Shown here: positions 5,670 through 9,254 of the stretch, in pieces
Layout: each line of letters starts with the position of its first letter
How positions within the stretch are numbered: the stretch's first letter is position 1
From: Opitutales bacterium UBA7389
GTDB taxonomy: Bacteria; Verrucomicrobiota; Verrucomicrobiia; Opitutales; Opitutaceae
DNA length: 9,254 nt
Reading direction: 5' to 3'
NCBI GenBank assembly: GCA_002474325.1
Contig: DKNL01000100.1
Location: 1-9,254 of the forward strand
The notes under the pieces: model-generated
Told to the model about the DNA's origin: nothing
The model's input: only the letters and a program-made list of their open reading frames with translations
Databases searched by the model: none
Position numbers and translations under genes: made by a program

Positions 5670-7253
5670 ATGAGCTGCCCGCGAACGCTTTTGTCATTAT
5701 TCACCGCTGTTGCCGTATCCTTGCTGAGCCTGCCGTTGGCCATCGGACAGAAGGCGGACCGCCCCAACATCCTTCTGATGATGGTAGACGATCTCGGCTA
5801 TGCCGATATTGGCTGCTATGGGAGCGAGATCGAAACGCCGAACATAGACACCCTAGCTCAGGAAGGCATCCGCTTCACGCAGTTCTACAATACAGCCAAA
5901 TGCCACTCATCCCGCATTTGCCTTCTAACTGGATTGTACACGCATCAAGCGGGTAACCAAGCCCTGAGCCGCTCAGTCACTCTTGCCGAAGTGTTGGGAG
6001 AAGCTGGATACGCTACATCGATGACGGGAAAGTGGCATCTGGACGACGAGCCTACGGATCATGGATTCGGACAGTATTTTGGACACCTTTCTGGATCGAC
6101 CGACTTTTTTATTGGAGACGATTCTTTCCGCTTTAACGGCGAAGTCTGGAACGACTTCGATCCGGATTTCTATCTGACCGATGCCAATGTCGATTACGCC
6201 ATTGATTTTATCGATAAGTCATTGGAAACCGGGAAGCCATTTTTTCACTACATTGCTTACAATGCTCCTCACTATCCGCTCCAAGCTCCGAAGGAGGATA
6301 TCGAAAAATACCTAGGCAAGTATCATGTTGGATGGGATACGGTTCGCGAGCGCCGCTTCGCCAAGCAGAAGCGGCTAGGTCTGTTCCCGCAAGATATAGA
6401 GTTGCCGCCCCTGCCGGAGCATATGAAGCCTTGGGATGAGCTCACGGAAAAAGAGCAAGAGTTGGAGAGCTTTCGCATGGCTATATACGCAGCTATGGTG
6501 GACCGGGTTGATCAAAGCATAGGCCGCATGATGGACTATCTCGAGGAGAAAGGCGCTCGGGAAAATACATTGATCTTGCTTTGCTCAGACAATGGAGCCT
6601 GCCCCTTCGAGCGAAGCAGTATGACTCAGATTCCGCCCTGGAAACCGGACTCTTATTATTTGTACGATGCTAGCTGGGCAACGGTTGGCAATACGCCATT
6701 CAAGCATTACAAGCAGACGCAGCATGAAGGGGGTATTTCGTCGCCTTTAGTCGTCAATTGGCCGGGTAACATAGCTAAGCCTGGTTCCTGGGAAACGAGC
6801 CCGGGACACTTGATTGATGTCATGGCCACTTTTGTCGATGTGACTGGAGCTAAGTATCCAAAAAGATATCGCGGCGAAAAGATCGCGCCGCTTCAAGGCA
6901 AGACCTTAGCACCTTTATTTGCGGGCAATGAGCGGGAGGAACACGACTGGCTCTACTTCGTGTTCGGCAATTGTCGTGCTATTATTCAAGACGATTGGAA
7001 AGCGGTAAGCTTTTATGGCCACAAGTGGGAGCTTTATAATTTAGTCGATGATCGCGTAGAGCAGAACGATCTTGCCAGCAAGCTACCGGAGAAAGTGGAG
7101 TCCTTAGAACGACTTTGGCACTACGCAGCGGAGGAGGTTGATAAGGCCCCTCCAAAAACCCTTAAGCCAGCTAGCGATAAGCCATCTCCTAATAATCGAG
7201 GATCGTGGCACGGGACCGAGGAATATGACCACTGGCAGGCTCCTGCATTTTGA
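5670..7253 (+). CDS. Secreted sulfatase, S1_4-like arylsulfatase family
   Basis: A 527-residue alkaline-phosphatase-fold sulfatase that would remove sulfate esters, probably from algal or other polysaccharide fragments, outside the cytoplasm. A signal peptide covers about residues 1-26. Metal ligands D40-D41 lie in NILLMMVDDLGYADIG. The active-site motif is C78-H-S-S-R82, where the usual CxPxR Pro is Ser. The second signature, GYATSMTGKWH, spans 113-123 (K121, H123). H201 is in NAPHYP and D307-N308 in CSDNG. The central APKEDIEKYLGKYHVGWDTVRERRFAKQK and YAAMVDRVDQSIGR stretches resemble subfamily S1_4 (AtsA-like) as I recall it. C78 would need conversion to formylglycine; no maturase gene is in the window. 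The ATG at 5670 has no ribosome binding site but gives a sound signal peptide. A second, dissimilar sulfatase follows downstream. Confidence 0.92.
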   Translation: MSCPRTLLSLFTAVAVSLLSLPLAIGQKADRPNILLMMVDDLGYADIGCYGSEIETPNIDTLAQEGIRFTQFYNTAKCHSSRICLLTGLYTHQAGNQALSRSVTLAEVLGEAGYATSMTGKWHLDDEPTDHGFGQYFGHLSGSTDFFIGDDSFRFNGEVWNDFDPDFYLTDANVDYAIDFIDKSLETGKPFFHYIAYNAPHYPLQAPKEDIEKYLGKYHVGWDTVRERRFAKQKRLGLFPQDIELPPLPEHMKPWDELTEKEQELESFRMAIYAAMVDRVDQSIGRMMDYLEEKGARENTLILLCSDNGACPFERSSMTQIPPWKPDSYYLYDASWATVGNTPFKHYKQTQHEGGISSPLVVNWPGNIAKPGSWETSPGHLIDVMATFVDVTGAKYPKRYRGEKIAPLQGKTLAPLFAGNEREEHDWLYFVFGNCRAIIQDDWKAVSFYGHKWELYNLVDDRVEQNDLASKLPEKVESLERLWHYAAEEVDKAPPKTLKPASDKPSPNNRGSWHGTEEYDHWQAPAF

Positions 7254-7277
7254 ATTTTAGAAGTTTGGGCTGCTTAT

Positions 7278-7373
7278 ATGTCGGATGTAGCATTGCCGAT
7301 TAACAATTACGCCATGGAATCGACAACTAGGGGAATCCGATCCAGGCGGGTTTCGTCAATGGTGTTGGCTTAG
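7278..7373 (+). CDS. Possible small ORF, 31 residues
   Basis: In the gap between the sulfatase and the DUF6483-like gene, an ATG at 7278 opens a 31-codon frame ending TAG at 7371-7373. The peptide begins MSDVALPINNYAMES and has a basic second half (TRGIRSRRVSS). No ribosome binding site, hydrophobic segment or known motif is seen. It may be chance. No terminator-like hairpin for the sulfatase gene was found in 7254-7385. Confidence 0.12.
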   Translation: MSDVALPINNYAMESTTRGIRSRRVSSMVLA

Positions 7374-7385
7374 GGTGTTGCAGTA

Positions 7386-7721
7386 ATGATACGCGAGGGC
7401 TGCATCGTGCGAATGATCGAGCAGATTTCCGCTTTGGTCGCTCACATTCTGGACCAGAAAATCTCCCAGGATTCGGTAGATGAGGAACTGGATGACTTGG
7501 CTCAAAAATGGATTGGTTTGCCCTCGGGAATGCTCCTAGCGCTTCCTCCAGAAGAGGTGTTTTCGCTTATCGAAAACTCAGATCGAATGGTATTGGAGAA
7601 AGGATACTTGATGGGTGAGTTATACAGACTCAAGGGAGTGCATTCTCAATCTCTCGATGAAAAAAAAGGACTATTTTGCCAAGTCGTTGTGCTTTATCGA
7701 CAAGTACTCGGAGAAAGTTAG
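7386..7721 (+). CDS. DUF6483/TPR-like protein, reading as encoded (frame ends early)
   Basis: As written this encodes 111 residues. The start, MIREGCIVRMIEQISALVAHIL, fits the pattern I recall for DUF6483 proteins (MIxRDYILRMIEQ...), which supports the ATG at 7386 over the one at 7413. The middle (WIGLPSGMLLALPPEEVFSLIE, 42-62) and a TPR-like helix (EKGYLMGELYRLKG, 71-84) also fit. After codon 94 the reading becomes LFCQVVVLYRQVLGES and stops at 7719-7721. In the +1 frame the helix pattern continues sensibly, so an A8 run at 7660-7667 has probably shifted the frame. It has no signal peptide and is likely cytosolic, with unknown function. It sits between two sulfatase genes on the same strand. 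Confidence 0.6.
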   Translation: MIREGCIVRMIEQISALVAHILDQKISQDSVDEELDDLAQKWIGLPSGMLLALPPEEVFSLIENSDRMVLEKGYLMGELYRLKGVHSQSLDEKKGLFCQVVVLYRQVLGES

Positions 7722-7911
7722 CCCAAAGCTTCAGTCGAATAAAGACGCGATCTTGGAAGAACTGAGAATGGATGGCGTTGTGAACCCATATGTTGCCCCG
7801 GACCCTGTCCCGCAGGTTGAGATGGAAAACCCAGCACCAATAACCAGTCGTGCGGCGGTTGTGATGAGAAAGCGGCGAGCAGTGCGAATCGGAGCTGTGT
7901 ACAAGGCATGA
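7657..7911 (+). pseudogene. Out-of-frame continuation of the DUF6483/TPR-like gene
   Basis: Dropping one A from the A8 run (7660-7667) joins codon 94 of the gene upstream to a frame that runs to a TGA at 7909-7911, giving a 174-residue product. The joined segment reads DEKKDYFAKSLCFIDKYSEK and then VSPKLQSNKDAILEELRMDG, which completes a TPR-like helix pair (small residue then aromatic, ending in SP). A Pro-rich linker (PYVAPDPVPQ) and a basic tail (MRKRRAVRIGAVYKA) follow. An ATG at 7657 directly precedes the A-run and could in principle start a separate short protein, but it lacks a ribosome binding site. The frame break may be a true mutation, a slippage site or a sequencing error. Confidence 0.55.
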
Positions 7912-8011
7912 TGGGCACAAAGTGATAAGATTAGTAGCCTAAAGGGAAAACTCAAGCTTCCCGAATTAATCCTCGCAGCCAAAGCAGTAGGGTCTAACTT
8001 GTTTTCCGATT

Positions 8012-9254
8012 ATGATCCCCCAACTACGATCGGACCTTTCTCTCAAATCATTGACAGTTATTGGCCTTCTAGGGCTGCTTTTGACCTTAGCGTCTTGTAG
8101 CTCAGGTCCCGAAGATGCGCGTAAGTCCGACGGTCAGCCGCCCAACATCATATTCGTGATGACCGATGATCACACTCACGGTCAGATGAGTATCACTGAC
8201 AATCCTCTGATTGACACACCGAATTTGGATCGGCTTGGAAAGGAAGGAGTCTGGTTCAAAAACGCCTTCTGTACCAATTCACTTTGTGCCCCAGCTCGCG
8301 CGACCATTCTCACGGGAACGCTTTCCAATGTGAACGGCATTCTGGGAAACTCGGAGTCCAAAGACCGTATCGAGCGATTGGATCCTGAGTTGCCGACCTT
8401 CCCGCAGCTTCTACAGCAAGCGGGCTATCAAACCGGTATAGTGGGCAAGTGGCATTTACCCCACGATCCCAGGGGCTTCGACTATTCCTGCATCTTGCCT
8501 GGGCAAGGGCTCTATTTCGATCCTGATATGATCGAAAATGGAGAGCGCAAGCAGTTCAAGGGATACGTGACCGACATCATTACCGACTTGGCTTTGGACT
8601 ACATGGACGGCTTGGATAAGAGGAAGCCGTTTTGCCTAGTTTATCAACATAAAGGTCCTCACCGGCCTTTTACGCCTGCGCCCCGGCACAAGGATTTGCA
8701 CTCCGATAAAGACTTTCCGTATCCGGAAACTTTTGACGATGATTATTCGACGCGGCTTATTGCGGGAAAGGCGGCCGATATGAAGTTCGAGCAGAGCATA
8801 GCTCGGGACTATGGCGATGCTCTCAATGGCATGACTGAGCGGGAAAAGAAGCTTTGGCTCTACCAGCGCTTTGTGAAGGATCACTATCGGGCCGTGCAAA
8901 GCATCGACGAAGGGCTCGGTCGCGTGCTTGATTATTTGGATGAGGAAGGCCTGAGCGATAATACTCTGGTCATCTATACCACCGATAACGGTTTCTATCT
9001 TGGCGAATATGGCTGGTATGACAAGCGCTTCATGTACGAGCCATCATTGCGTATTCCGTTCTTGTTGCGCTATCCGAATGAAGTTTCAGCCGGTCAAGTG
9101 GATGAACGGATGATAATGAATATCGATGTGGCCCCAACACTGCTTGACTATGCTGGCATCGAGATACCTGAGGTGATGCAAGGAGAGAGCCTAAAGCCCT
9201 TGCTAAGTGGAAAGGCAGCTGAGTGGCGGGATCACATCTACTATTCCTACTACG
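8012..9254 (+). CDS. Lipoprotein sulfatase, N-acetylglucosamine-6-sulfatase-like, 3' end outside window
   Basis: An open frame of 414 codons from ATG 8012 runs off the window end. The N-terminus is a lipoprotein signal: a hydrophobic core (LTVIGLLGLLLTL) then the lipobox L26-A-S-C29, so the mature protein is probably lipid-anchored in the envelope. Sulfatase features follow: PNIIFVMTDDHTHGQ with D52-D53, the canonical active-site motif C92-A-P-A-R96 (LCAPARATILTG), GIVGKWH at 142-148, YQHKGPHRPFTP at 211-222, D325-N326 in TTDNG, and K338 in GWYDKRFMYE. The GPHRPFTPAPRHKDLH and YQRFVKDHYRAVQSIDEGLGR stretches recall the GlcNAc-6-sulfatase-like groups. The substrate is uncertain. C92 should be converted to formylglycine. 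The 100-base gap upstream has no ribosome binding site or clear terminator. It differs strongly from the first sulfatase, so this is not a recent duplication. Confidence 0.93.
   Translation, partial: MIPQLRSDLSLKSLTVIGLLGLLLTLASCSSGPEDARKSDGQPPNIIFVMTDDHTHGQMSITDNPLIDTPNLDRLGKEGVWFKNAFCTNSLCAPARATILTGTLSNVNGILGNSESKDRIERLDPELPTFPQLLQQAGYQTGIVGKWHLPHDPRGFDYSCILPGQGLYFDPDMIENGERKQFKGYVTDIITDLALDYMDGLDKRKPFCLVYQHKGPHRPFTPAPRHKDLHSDKDFPYPETFDDDYSTRLIAGKAADMKFEQSIARDYGDALNGMTEREKKLWLYQRFVKDHYRAVQSIDEGLGRVLDYLDEEGLSDNTLVIYTTDNGFYLGEYGWYDKRFMYEPSLRIPFLLRYPNEVSAGQVDERMIMNIDVAPTLLDYAGIEIPEVMQGESLKPLLSGKAAEWRDHIYYSYY

Noticed and set aside
7938..7962. GGGAA/TTCCC stem before the second sulfatase considered as a terminator
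   Set aside because: Only a 5-bp stem with a 9-base loop and no T-run following; too weak to call.
8636..8899. Reverse open frame of 87 codons within the second sulfatase
   Set aside because: It lies wholly antisense to a continuous sulfatase frame with all catalytic motifs.

Overview
The window looks like a chromosomal segment of a marine-type heterotroph of the Verrucomicrobiota (Opitutae/Puniceicoccales-like) or, less likely, the Planctomycetota or Lentisphaerota. This is inferred from gene content: sulfatases with signal peptides, a secreted PQQ-type beta-propeller carrying an EF-hand, and an ECF sigma factor followed by a small membrane protein and a Spy/CnrX-like sensor. Most genes lack a Shine-Dalgarno sequence. 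No tRNA, rRNA, CRISPR array, transposase or phage gene was seen.

Region 1 (1-1650, + strand) is a regulatory operon. It holds a scrap of an upstream gene, an ECF sigma factor with a near-perfect ribosome binding site, a 119-residue single-span membrane protein that starts inside the sigma gene (likely anti-sigma factor), and a membrane-anchored periplasmic protein with two LTxxQ motifs joined to it by an ATGA overlap. The layout parallels the CnrH/CnrY/CnrX metal-sensing triad, in a different order.

Region 2 (1826-3647) holds an unrecognised 150-residue protein on the minus strand. Divergent from it are a Nudix hydrolase of the IPP-isomerase-like/YfcD type and, 5 bases further on, a glycerophosphodiester phosphodiesterase, forming a small housekeeping/metabolic operon. 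Two strong hairpins fill the convergent gap at 3648-3918.

Region 3 (3919-9254) is an accessory degradation region. It has an exported beta-propeller protein (minus), and divergent from it a secreted S1_4-like sulfatase with an unusual CHSSR active-site motif. Next comes a DUF6483/TPR-like gene apparently broken or phase-shifted at an A8 tract, then a second, lipoprotein sulfatase of a different subfamily with a canonical CAPAR motif, which runs off the window end. The two sulfatases probably act outside the cytoplasm on sulfated polysaccharides; no glycoside hydrolase, transporter or formylglycine-generating enzyme is visible here.

The best candidates for something new are the sigma/anti-sigma/Spy-like triad, the A8 frameshift site, and the non-canonical sulfatase motif. 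None is by itself proof of an undescribed system.
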